From an uncultured bacterium (GTDB taxonomy: Bacteria; Planctomycetota; Phycisphaerae; Phycisphaerales; SM1A02), in the NCBI GenBank assembly GCA_903919715.1, contig CAIXJC010000042.1:1-64000 (forward strand): 64,000 nt of DNA. Reading direction: 5' to 3'. A program made the position numbers and the translations under genes. Positions 31,749 through 40,612 of this stretch are shown here, piece by piece (position 1 is the first letter of the stretch; every line of letters begins with the position of its first letter). The notes beneath the pieces are model-generated. The model made no database searches. It had not been told where the DNA came from and worked only from the letters and a program-made list of their open reading frames with translations.

Positions 31749-33803
31749 TTGAAACTAAAGAAATACATCCTGCGCCTACTCAGCGTCCTTGCGCTCTCGC
31801 TGACTGCGACCCAAGCGGCAATCGCTGCAGATCAATCCGTCGCACGCCAGTGGAATGAAATTCTGCTGCAATCCATTCGCTTGGACTTAGCACGACCAAC
31901 CGTGCACGCTCGAAACCTCTGCCATATCAGCGTTGCGATGTGGAACGCATGGGCGACCTATGACACGCAAGCCCAACCTTGGATGTTCAGTGAACATCAC
32001 ACGGTCGCGGACACCGAAGCAGCTCGCCGTGAATCAATCAGCTTTGCCTCATATCGCATGCTGCTCAATCGCTTTGCGACGAGTCCAGGATTTGCGACCA
32101 TGTCGCCGCAATATCAATCACTGATGGTTCAGTTGGGATATGACCCAAGCATTACCACCGTTGTCGGCGACTCTCCTGCAGCGATTGGAAATCGAATTGC
32201 CCAAGCGCTCATCGCCTTTGGCCTTGCCGATCATTCCAATCAAATCAACGGTTATGCAAATCAGTATTACCAACCGATCAATCCAGCGATGATCGTGAGT
32301 CTGCCTGGAAATCCAAACGTGATTGATATTCGCAGATATCAACCGCTCGCACTTTCATTCTTTGTTGACCAAAGTGGAATTCCAATTCCTGGCGGATTCC
32401 CCCCATTCCTCTCCGCCGAATGGGGAAACGTCACACCCTTCGCGATGACTTCTGCGGACCGAACGAATTATGTTCGCAACAATAAAACATGGCCTGTCTA
32501 TCACGATCCTGGTGCGCCGCCAACGCTCGGTGGTCCTGGCGACGATCTCTGGAGACGCGGGCACGAAATGGTCGCCGTCTGGTCAAGCCATCTTGATCCA
32601 AGCGACGGCGTCACGTGGGATATCTCGCCAAAGAGCATGGGAAATAGCACTGCGCCGACTGATTGGAACTATGAGTCTTATTACAAATACAACGAAGGCG
32701 GCGATGCGGGAACTGGTTACACAGTCAATCCAGTCACTGGCCAACCCTATGCACCCAATCTGGTGAAACGCGGCGACTACACGCGAGTGCTCGCAGAGTT
32801 TTGGGCCGATGGCCCTAATTCTGAAACACCCCCAGGACATTGGTTCACGATTCTGAATTATGTTCGAGACCATCCGCTTTCGAATCGGCGCATGGGCGGA
32901 GTCGGAGCAGAACTCGATCCGTTGCAATATGACGTGAAGGCGTACCTCGCTCTGGGCGGCGCAATGCATGACACGGCGGTCAGCGTGTGGGGAACAAAAG
33001 GTTGGTACGACACAAGCCGCCCCGTCACAGCGATTCGGTGGATGTGCGGTCGAGGACAATGCTCTGATCCCACGGGAGCGAGTTACGACGCAGGTGGCAT
33101 TCACCTGATTCCAAACGAAATTGAAATGATCACTGCGAAGACCACAGCACCTGGTCAACGACACGAGAACCTCGAAGGTTATGAAGGTTCGATTGCAATC
33201 AAAGCATGGCGTGGTCCTTACGCGATCAACAATCCGCAAACTGATGTTGCGGGAGTTGGATGGACCTTGGGATCGCAGTGGTGGCCATACCAGCGTCCCT
33301 CTTTCGTCACACCCCCCTTCGCGGGATACACCTCTGGACACAGTTCATTCAGCCGAGCCGCAGCGCATGTTCTCGAACTCCTCACAGGAAGTCGGTACTT
33401 CCCAGGTGGCATGGGATCATTCACTGCAACACAGAATCAATATCTCGTCTTCGAGGATGGACCGAGCACAAATGTGACTCTGCAATTTGCAAGCTATTAC
33501 GACGCCGCCGACCAAAGTGCGCTCAGTCGCATTTGGGGCGGAATTCACCCACCATTTGACGATATTCCATCACGCGTCATCGGTGACCAGACTGGACCTG
33601 CAGCATTTCAATTCGCAAAGCAACTCTGGGGATCAAGCGGATGTCCTGCAGATCTCTCGGGAGATCATGTCGTGAATGGTCTTGACGTGGGCATCCTGCT
33701 TGGGCAATGGAACCTTGCAGGAACCGCCGACATCGACGGCAGCGGAATTGTCGACAGCCTGGACTTGGCGATCATCCTTGGTGCTTGGGGACCATGCAAC
33801 TGA
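31749..33803 (+). CDS. Vanadium-dependent haloperoxidase-like (PAP2 superfamily) secreted protein with dockerin tail
   Basis: A 684-residue protein. Acid phosphatase/haloperoxidase motifs appear in order in the second half: KGWYDTSRPVTAIRW (oxyanion-binding Lys and Arg), TSGHSSFSRAAAHVLE (SGH with the acid-base His) and WGGIHPPFDDIPSRVIG (the vanadate- or phosphate-linking His with Asp). The family oxidises halides with peroxide or hydrolyses phosphate esters, and the architecture matches bacterial vanadium haloperoxidase-like proteins. The C-terminus is a dockerin-like pair ending GPCN. I chose TTG 31749 because AGAAGG lies nine bases upstream and it yields a normal signal peptide ending near QAAIA; TTG 31731 is possible. 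Confidence 0.8.
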   Translation: MKLKKYILRLLSVLALSLTATQAAIAADQSVARQWNEILLQSIRLDLARPTVHARNLCHISVAMWNAWATYDTQAQPWMFSEHHTVADTEAARRESISFASYRMLLNRFATSPGFATMSPQYQSLMVQLGYDPSITTVVGDSPAAIGNRIAQALIAFGLADHSNQINGYANQYYQPINPAMIVSLPGNPNVIDIRRYQPLALSFFVDQSGIPIPGGFPPFLSAEWGNVTPFAMTSADRTNYVRNNKTWPVYHDPGAPPTLGGPGDDLWRRGHEMVAVWSSHLDPSDGVTWDISPKSMGNSTAPTDWNYESYYKYNEGGDAGTGYTVNPVTGQPYAPNLVKRGDYTRVLAEFWADGPNSETPPGHWFTILNYVRDHPLSNRRMGGVGAELDPLQYDVKAYLALGGAMHDTAVSVWGTKGWYDTSRPVTAIRWMCGRGQCSDPTGASYDAGGIHLIPNEIEMITAKTTAPGQRHENLEGYEGSIAIKAWRGPYAINNPQTDVAGVGWTLGSQWWPYQRPSFVTPPFAGYTSGHSSFSRAAAHVLELLTGSRYFPGGMGSFTATQNQYLVFEDGPSTNVTLQFASYYDAADQSALSRIWGGIHPPFDDIPSRVIGDQTGPAAFQFAKQLWGSSGCPADLSGDHVVNGLDVGILLGQWNLAGTADIDGSGIVDSLDLAIILGAWGPCN

Positions 33804-33847
33804 GTGCATGACTTGACCGATGTGGGAGATTCGGCGACACTCGCTCC

Positions 33848-34474
33848 ATGAAGATTCAAAAGTTCGTCGTCGTCCTGACAGTCGCAACCGGCTTGATCGC
33901 CCTGACCTCCTTGACCGGCTGCAGTAAGAATGCGATCAAAAGCGCTCCTGTTGGATTTCTGACTCAGCCGAAGCTGATGAAGGAACAAAGCGATGGATCA
34001 TGGCAATATCTCGCCTCGAAAGTTGACTGGTCGAAGTACACATCGTTCTATGTCGCCCCCGTCTCAATCGCAGCAGGCGTCATGAATGGCAAGAATGCTG
34101 ACCAGACTGCTGAACTCCCACAAATCGTCATGAAGTTTCAAGCAGAACTTGAAAAGGCGATGTCCAAGAAATACACGCATGTCCAAAGTGCCACACCAAA
34201 CACGTTGGTTATTCGTGCTCAGTTAGTGAAAGCCGAACCAAATGCTCCTGCGCTGAATGTCGCGCCACAAACCCAAATGGGCGGACTTGGATTTGGATTT
34301 GCTGAAATTGTGATCGAAGTCGCAGAAGGTGGAAACGGAATCGTGCTCTTTGAGTATGCGGATGTGGATAACACCAGCCGCTTCTCTACTGAAAAGATGT
34401 CTGTTTGGGGAAGTCTCGAGAAGAGTTTCACCACTTGGGCAGAGAAGGTCGCCACCGTGTGCGGCGCATCCTGA
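33848..34474 (+). CDS. DUF3313-like lipoprotein preceding the RND efflux operon
   Basis: This 208-residue lipoprotein has a signal peptide with lipobox LTSLTGC (Cys near residue 25). The mature part has a WxxxSKVDWSKYTSFYVAPVSI block and an alpha/beta fold with a conserved Tyr/Val core, as in the DUF3313 family of envelope lipoproteins. It would be anchored to a membrane. It is 45 bases upstream of the outer-membrane efflux gene and probably part of the same operon. Its role in efflux is inferred only from position. Confidence 0.65.
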   Translation: MKIQKFVVVLTVATGLIALTSLTGCSKNAIKSAPVGFLTQPKLMKEQSDGSWQYLASKVDWSKYTSFYVAPVSIAAGVMNGKNADQTAELPQIVMKFQAELEKAMSKKYTHVQSATPNTLVIRAQLVKAEPNAPALNVAPQTQMGGLGFGFAEIVIEVAEGGNGIVLFEYADVDNTSRFSTEKMSVWGSLEKSFTTWAEKVATVCGAS

Positions 34475-34519
34475 TCGAGAGATCGCCGACAACGGTGATT
34501 TAGTTCGCTCGGGTGAGGT

Positions 34520-36016
34520 ATGCTTCGCCCCCTCATGCGGCTCATAAAAAATGCAATTCGAACGAGCGTGATCGTCGCAGCCATGACTGCGCTGGTCACG
34601 ACTGCATGCAAAGTTGGACCGAATTATGAGGAGCCCAAAGTGCTCCCAGCAGAGTTGTGGAGCCAACCAGTTGAAGGCCCGATCACAACAGCGGAACCAG
34701 ACCTGAAGGAGTGGTGGAAACGATTTAACGATCCCGTTTTGGATCAGCTGATCGTTCAAGCGCAAGAATCCAATGCGACTCTCGAAAAGTCACTCGCGAA
34801 TGTGCGAGTTTCCCTTGCTGTACTCGGTGTTTCGGAAAGCCAGTTCTGGCCGTCGATCACTACCGCAGTCGAGTATTCCCGCAACAAGACCAACGTTTCA
34901 CTTCTTGCATCACAAGGAGTCGAGACCAGCCCATACGACCTCTGGCTCGGTGGAGCGGCGATGGCGAGTTGGGAGATCGATGTATGGGGACGCGTCGCAC
35001 GAATCGTTGAATCGTCCAAGGCGACTCTGGAATCCACAGTTGAAGACCTGCGAAATGTTCTGATCTCCGTTCGATCGCAAGTTGGAACGACTTACATGAC
35101 GGTGCGAACGTTGCAGTTGCAACTCTCGATTCTTCGCACGGCCGTCGATAATTACAAGACCACGCTTGACCTCGCCAAGGCGAAGTACAAGGCAGGAACA
35201 AACACACTGCTCGACGTGAATCAATCCCAAACCGATATGGATATGGCCAATGCAAGCATTCCAGCAGTCGAATCCGATCTCGATACTGCGATCTTTTCGC
35301 TTGCACAACTCTGCGGGACGACTCCAGGGCCAATGAAGTTGTTGTTGGCTGAGCCTGCTCCACTTCCAACCAGCCCAGACGCCATCGGGATTGGAATCCC
35401 CGCGGAACTCTTGCGTCGACGGCCAGATGTTCGCAGCAGCGAGAGATTGGTTGCCGCTGCAGTCGCCAACATCGGCGCGAACGAAGCTCTCAACCTGCCC
35501 ATCTTTTCGCTCTCTGGAAATTTCTATCTCGCAGCCGACCAGTTTTCAGGACTGGGAAATGGAAGCAATTCCGCATACGGATTTGGCCCAACCATTTCAT
35601 GGCTTGTCTTCCAAGGTGGCTATGTGAATTCGATGATCAAACAAAGCAAAGGACAAGCGCAAATGGCCCTTGCGGCTTACCGCGACACCGTCCTTGGAGC
35701 GATGCGCGATGTCGAAACTTCAATCAGTTTGCTTGTGAATGCGAAGCGATCAGCAGCGCTGTACACCACTGCTGAGAAGAGCGCACAAGACACATTTGAT
35801 CTTGCGAAGCTTCAGTACGGTGCAGGAACAACCGACCTCAACACGTTAATCAAAGTGCAGAACGACCTCCTCGACTCCCAGAAGAAGCTTGCAGATAGTC
35901 AAGGTTCGGTTGCGCAGAACACGGTCGGCCTCTACCGCGCCCTCGGCGGTGGTTGGGACGATGGCGCCGTAAACAAAGCCGCTGAACGCTCCGCCGCAAT
36001 GAAAGACCCATCATGA
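34520..36016 (+). CDS. RND efflux outer-membrane channel (NodT/OprM family)
   Basis: A 498-residue TolC-like lipoprotein channel. The lipobox is LVTTAC, followed by KVGPNYEEP, the typical mature start. Two internal repeats of long helices with LDLAKAKYKAGTNTLLDVNQSQ and FDLAKLQYGAGTTDLNTLIKVQN, plus ELLRRRPDVRSSERLVAAAVANIG, are diagnostic of NodT-type factors. It forms the outer-membrane exit duct for the adaptor and pump encoded next. The stop overlaps the adaptor start (ATGA). The presence of such a channel supports a diderm envelope. Confidence 0.92.
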   Translation: MLRPLMRLIKNAIRTSVIVAAMTALVTTACKVGPNYEEPKVLPAELWSQPVEGPITTAEPDLKEWWKRFNDPVLDQLIVQAQESNATLEKSLANVRVSLAVLGVSESQFWPSITTAVEYSRNKTNVSLLASQGVETSPYDLWLGGAAMASWEIDVWGRVARIVESSKATLESTVEDLRNVLISVRSQVGTTYMTVRTLQLQLSILRTAVDNYKTTLDLAKAKYKAGTNTLLDVNQSQTDMDMANASIPAVESDLDTAIFSLAQLCGTTPGPMKLLLAEPAPLPTSPDAIGIGIPAELLRRRPDVRSSERLVAAAVANIGANEALNLPIFSLSGNFYLAADQFSGLGNGSNSAYGFGPTISWLVFQGGYVNSMIKQSKGQAQMALAAYRDTVLGAMRDVETSISLLVNAKRSAALYTTAEKSAQDTFDLAKLQYGAGTTDLNTLIKVQNDLLDSQKKLADSQGSVAQNTVGLYRALGGGWDDGAVNKAAERSAAMKDPS

Positions 36017-37203
36017 ACTTGAACTCTAAGAAATCAACACGATTCACAATCACGCAGGTCTTACTTGCATCCGCAATCGCGGGGCTTCTCTCGTGCGGTG
36101 GACCGCCACCAGGACTCGTTCGACCAACGACTGTGCCAGTGACCACAGCGATTGTGATCAGCAAGAACATTCCACTCAGCCAAACATATCCAGGACTCGC
36201 TGTCTCTCCCCGATCGATCACGATTGATGCACGAGTCGAAGGATTCTTGTTGAAGCAAGAAGTTGCTGACGGATCGGTCACGAAGGCGAATCAGGTGATC
36301 TACCGAATCGATCCCCGCCCCTTCGAAGCCACGCTTGCCGCAGCGGCAGGAGCTCTTGCGCAGGCGGTTGCACAGCGCGATTATGCCCGCAAGGAAATGG
36401 AACGAAACGCACCGCTCGTTCCAGCAAATGCGATCAGCCAGCAATCCTTTGATCAGCTGGTTGTGAATTACCAAACCGCTGACGCACAAGTCTTGACATC
36501 GGATGCGAATGTCGTCACCGCAAAGATCAATCTTTCATACTGCACAATGGCCAGCCCTTTCCCAGGACTTCTGGGAGCAAGTGACTTCTTCGAAGGCGCC
36601 GTTGTTGGAAATGCAAATTCGCAGACTCTCAATTCGCTCGTTCAAATCGATCCGATGTGGGCAGAATTCAGCCCGTCGGCAACTGTTTGGCCTCGATACT
36701 CCGCCCTGATGGCGAAGGGACCACTTGAAGCAACCGTGACCTTCGACGGCGACGACACGATCAAGGCGACTGGCAAAGTCATCTTTGCCGACAATCAAGT
36801 CTCGACCTCGACTGGAACGCTGATGCTGCGCGTGGAATTCACGAATCCAAACCTCATTTTTCGGCCAGGCGTGTATGTCAAGGTCGAGGTCGCACTTGGC
36901 GAAGAACCCAACATAATGTTGGTTCCACAAGATTCCGTTTTCGCCCGAGAGACGGACTTGTATATCTGGCGCGTCAAGGCGGATGACACAGTGGAAATCG
37001 TCCAAATTCAATCTTTGAAAAAGATCGGAACGATGATGGCGCTCAAGAGTGGCCCAAATATCGGTGACCGCATTGTTGTTGATGGAATTCAACGACTGAA
37101 ACCAGGCAGCAAGATTAAAGATGCTGGTGCACAACCAACGTCCACACCTCCTGCTGCAGTTCCAGCGGCAACTCCTGCTGCGACTCCCCCGGCAACCAAG
37201 TAA
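36013..37203 (+). CDS. RND efflux periplasmic adaptor (membrane fusion protein)
   Basis: This 396-residue adaptor links pump and channel. The lipoprotein signal ends LLSCGG. The lipoyl/biotinyl half-motifs DARVEGFLLKQEVADGSVTKANQVIYRIDP and YCTMASPFPGLLG flank a helical hairpin (about 100-165), then come beta-barrel and membrane-proximal domains (MLVPQDSVFARE; GDRIVVDGIQRLKPGSKI). A Pro/Ala/Thr tail of about 25 residues is added at the C-terminus. The family is HAE1/AcrA-like. Confidence 0.92.
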   Translation: MNLNSKKSTRFTITQVLLASAIAGLLSCGGPPPGLVRPTTVPVTTAIVISKNIPLSQTYPGLAVSPRSITIDARVEGFLLKQEVADGSVTKANQVIYRIDPRPFEATLAAAAGALAQAVAQRDYARKEMERNAPLVPANAISQQSFDQLVVNYQTADAQVLTSDANVVTAKINLSYCTMASPFPGLLGASDFFEGAVVGNANSQTLNSLVQIDPMWAEFSPSATVWPRYSALMAKGPLEATVTFDGDDTIKATGKVIFADNQVSTSTGTLMLRVEFTNPNLIFRPGVYVKVEVALGEEPNIMLVPQDSVFARETDLYIWRVKADDTVEIVQIQSLKKIGTMMALKSGPNIGDRIVVDGIQRLKPGSKIKDAGAQPTSTPPAAVPAATPAATPPATK

Positions 37204-37225
37204 TCCTCACTAGACAGAAATCACA

Positions 37226-40200
37226 ATGGTTCGATTCTTCATCCACCGTCCAATCTTCGCCAGCGTGATTGCGATCATCACCGCACTCGCCGGAACTATT
37301 GCGATGGTGCTTCTGCCCATCTCGCAATTTCCAAACATCGTTCCACCAACCGTTCAAGTCACTGCGACATATAACGGCGCAGACGCGATCACAGTTGCAA
37401 ATTCGGTGACGATGCCGCTGGAAGAGCAGATCAACGGTGCAGAAGGCATGATCTACATGTCTTCCAACAGCACCAACAATGGTGCATGTGTCATCACTGT
37501 GACATTTCAGGTGGGCTACGACCTGAATATTGGCGCAGTCGATGTGTTGAACCGCGTGCAGTCTGCAACATCGCAGCTTCCGCAACAAGTTCAGCAACTC
37601 GGAGTCACGATCACGAAGCAGTCAACAAACTTGACCCTCGTCGTCTCGCTGACATCAGCCGACGGTACATACGACAGCAAGTTCCTCTCGAACTATGCCA
37701 ATATCGTCGTCCAACCCGTGCTGTCACGCATCGATGGCGTAGGAACGATCACGATCTTCGGTCTCCTGCAATATTCGATGCGCGTCTGGCTTGATCCGAT
37801 GCGCATGAGTGCGATGGGAATTTCAACTGACGAGGTCGTGCAAGCGATCAAAGATCAGAATCAACAGGCGGCAATCGGAAGCGTGGGATCAAGTCCGACG
37901 ACAGGTTCACCCGGATACGACTTGACGCTCACGACGACTGGCCGGTTGACCACTCCAGAGCAATTCGGCGAAATCATCGTTCGGACTGGCAAGAACGGAG
38001 CGCTTGTACGGATCTCTGACATCGGCCGCGCAGAATTAGGCGCGTACCAATACGACACGACTTCGACAAAGAATGGACAAAGCACCGGCACCGTCGGCAT
38101 CTATCAGTTGCCAACTGCCAACGCCTATGCCGTCGTCGAAGCTGTGAAGGCACAGATGACCCGAATTGCACCGCTCTTTCCGCCAGGCGTGACGTGGAAT
38201 GTCACCTATGACAGCACGGCTTTCGTTTCAGCTTCCATCGACGATCTGACCACAACGCTGATCGAAGCAGGGCTTCTCGTTCTCGCTGTGATCTTCATCT
38301 TCCTGCAGAGTTGGCGAGCGACATTGATTCCGATGATCGCAATCCCCGTCTCGATCATTGGAACATTTGCGATCATGTTGGCGTGTGGCTTCACGATCAA
38401 TACGCTGACACTGCTTGGACTTGTTCTGGCGATCGGACTGGTCGTTGACGATTCGATCATCGTCGTCGAAAACGTGTATCGACAACTTGAACTCGGCGCA
38501 CCCAACGGCAAAATTGCGGCCGAACGCGCGATGAAAGAAGTTGCGGGACCGATCGTTGCAACGAGTTCGGTCTTGCTCGCCGTCTTCGTTCCTGCAGCAC
38601 TCATGCCAGGAATCACTGGGCAGCTTTACAACCAATTTGCACTCACGATCGCATTCAGCATCGTGCTGAGTATGGTCAATTCACTGACCCTCTCGCCCGC
38701 TCTCTGTGGCGTGTTCCTGCAGAAGCCGCACAAAACCACTTTCCGGCCATTCGTCATCTTCAACGAAGGCTTCGAGTATTGCACTGGCCGTTATTCGCGT
38801 TTCGTACGCTGGCTTGCACATCACTGGTACGTGATCGCCGCAACGTTTGTCATTGGCGCTCTTGGAGTCGTCTATCTGCTCGAACGGACTCCGACTGCGT
38901 TTATCCCAAACGAAGATCAGGGTTACTACTTCATCGGCATGACACTTCCATCGGGTGCGACGCTCGAACGAACCGAAGCTGTCAGTGCGCAAGTCTTGGA
39001 AATCGTCAAACGCGATCCAGCAGTCGTCGACGTCATTCAAATCAATGGATTCAACTTTCTCACGAGTGTCGCAACGACCAACGCAGGGTTTCTCATTGTC
39101 GTCCTCAAGAATTGGGACGAACGAGATCCACGTACTGAAAATGCGCGTGCGATCATCCTCCGCGCCTTCCCAGAGCTCTTCAGCATTCCACAAGCAACAG
39201 TCGTACCCTTCCCGCCTCCGCCAATCCCTGGACTTGGAGCGGTTGCAGGTTGGCAGTTGCAGTTAGAAGACGTGAATGGAATCGGCTTCCCATTGCTCTC
39301 CGCCGCTGCGCAAGACTTCATCAGCGAACTTGAAAAGCGACCAGAAGTATCGGGAATCACATCTCCTTTCCAAAGTCAGGTTCCAATTCTGCGCCTGAAG
39401 ATCGACCGTGCGAAGGCGATCAGTTATGGATTGGACATGAGTGATGTGTTCAACACTCTGGGACAAACCATCGGCCAATCGTTCGTCAACAATTACAACC
39501 AGTTCAATCAGGTCTACAACGTGATGGTCCAAGCGGACGCTGCAGACCGCATGAAGTTGGCTGACATTTTTAAGCTGTATGTAAAGAACAAGGATGGCGG
39601 AATGGTTCCCGTTGCATCCTTCACGGATTTCTCTGTCGAAGTCGGAACGGATAATGCCACTCGATACAACATGTACAACACGATTCAGTTGAATGGATCG
39701 ACTGGTCCTGGGTATGGCTCTGGTGATTCGATCAAAGCCGTCGAAGAAGTCGCAGCGGCGACTCTTCCCGATGGTGTGACCTATGAATGGACGGGAACGA
39801 CATATCAACAGATTGAATCTGGCGCATATGCCCCGCTCATTTTCGCGCTCGCTCTTGTTGCCGTCTTCTTGTTGCTCGCGGCGCTCTATGAAAGTTGGAT
39901 TCTCCCACTCAACGTGCTGCTCGCCGTGACGTTCGCCGTCTTGGGCGCACTGCTGCTGATGCACATTCGCGGCAAAGCACTAGATGTTTATGCCCAAATC
40001 GGACTCGTCATGCTTGTCGGATTGGCAGCCAAGAACGCGATCTTGATCGTCGAATTTGCGAAGACTCGATATGACGGCGGAGAGAGCATCATCGATGCCG
40101 CAGTCAACGCATCGCATCAAAGATTGCGACCGATCATGATGACTGCGATCGCATTTATGCTCGGCGTATTGCCGTTGACAATCGCTCATGGTGCAGGCGC

Positions 40201-40405
40201 GAACAGTCGCCAATCCATCGGAACAACCGTTATGGGTGGGATGATTGGATCAAGCACGATGGATCAGCTTGTTGTGCCAGTCTTCTTCGTGATGATTCTC
40301 TCTTTGACCGCGCGATTTGGGCCCAAGCGACCTCCTGCCGCTGCTCCAGGCAGTGCGAGTGAAGCTGCGGCCGAAGGTGATCCACCACCTGCCGCTTCGC
40401 ACTAA
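37226..40405 (+). CDS. RND multidrug efflux pump (HAE1/AcrB family)
   Basis: A 1059-residue inner-membrane proton antiporter with twelve helices and two large periplasmic loops. The N-terminus FFIHRPIFASVIAIITALAG is typical. Helix 4 shows GLVLAIGLVVDDSIIVVENV with the two proton-relay aspartates, and the corresponding helix 10 shows QIGLVMLVGLAAKNAILIVEFA with the relay lysine. PIRPRPIMMTAIA-like RLRPIMMTAIAFMLGVLPL completes helix 11. The pump exports drugs, detergents or bile-like compounds. The closing gene of the four-gene operon, it has an Ala/Pro-rich tail and a large palindrome after it. Confidence 0.95.
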   Translation: MVRFFIHRPIFASVIAIITALAGTIAMVLLPISQFPNIVPPTVQVTATYNGADAITVANSVTMPLEEQINGAEGMIYMSSNSTNNGACVITVTFQVGYDLNIGAVDVLNRVQSATSQLPQQVQQLGVTITKQSTNLTLVVSLTSADGTYDSKFLSNYANIVVQPVLSRIDGVGTITIFGLLQYSMRVWLDPMRMSAMGISTDEVVQAIKDQNQQAAIGSVGSSPTTGSPGYDLTLTTTGRLTTPEQFGEIIVRTGKNGALVRISDIGRAELGAYQYDTTSTKNGQSTGTVGIYQLPTANAYAVVEAVKAQMTRIAPLFPPGVTWNVTYDSTAFVSASIDDLTTTLIEAGLLVLAVIFIFLQSWRATLIPMIAIPVSIIGTFAIMLACGFTINTLTLLGLVLAIGLVVDDSIIVVENVYRQLELGAPNGKIAAERAMKEVAGPIVATSSVLLAVFVPAALMPGITGQLYNQFALTIAFSIVLSMVNSLTLSPALCGVFLQKPHKTTFRPFVIFNEGFEYCTGRYSRFVRWLAHHWYVIAATFVIGALGVVYLLERTPTAFIPNEDQGYYFIGMTLPSGATLERTEAVSAQVLEIVKRDPAVVDVIQINGFNFLTSVATTNAGFLIVVLKNWDERDPRTENARAIILRAFPELFSIPQATVVPFPPPPIPGLGAVAGWQLQLEDVNGIGFPLLSAAAQDFISELEKRPEVSGITSPFQSQVPILRLKIDRAKAISYGLDMSDVFNTLGQTIGQSFVNNYNQFNQVYNVMVQADAADRMKLADIFKLYVKNKDGGMVPVASFTDFSVEVGTDNATRYNMYNTIQLNGSTGPGYGSGDSIKAVEEVAAATLPDGVTYEWTGTTYQQIESGAYAPLIFALALVAVFLLLAALYESWILPLNVLLAVTFAVLGALLLMHIRGKALDVYAQIGLVMLVGLAAKNAILIVEFAKTRYDGGESIIDAAVNASHQRLRPIMMTAIAFMLGVLPLTIAHGAGANSRQSIGTTVMGGMIGSSTMDQLVVPVFFVMILSLTARFGPKRPPAAAPGSASEAAAEGDPPPAASH

Positions 40406-40452
40406 AACAAATTCGCAGAACAGAACAGATACGGAATTGCATAAGCAATCAT

Positions 40453-40575
40453 CCGTTGGAAAGTCCTCTCGGGGCTCAGACAGTCCTCGGCGACCGACAC
40501 AATCTGTTTGTCTGATGTTCGGTCGCAAACGAAGTCGGGCGCCTGCGGAACTCGCCCGAGAGAATTTTCCAACGG
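40453..40575. repeat. 123-bp imperfect palindromic element between convergent genes
   Basis: The outer left arm CCGTTGGAAA...CTCTCGGG (40453-40473) pairs with CCCGAGAG...TTTCCAACGG (40555-40575) with a three-base mismatch. A nested inner pair, GCGACCGA (40490-40497) and TCGGTCGC (40519-40526), lies inside, as does an alternative TCAGACA/TGTCTGA pairing. No flanking target duplication is evident. It may be a MITE-like or REP-like element, or a bidirectional terminator. Confidence 0.6.
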
Positions 40576-40612
40576 CTGACACGGTTTCAGTATCGCGTGC
40601 GTCCCGCGGCGT

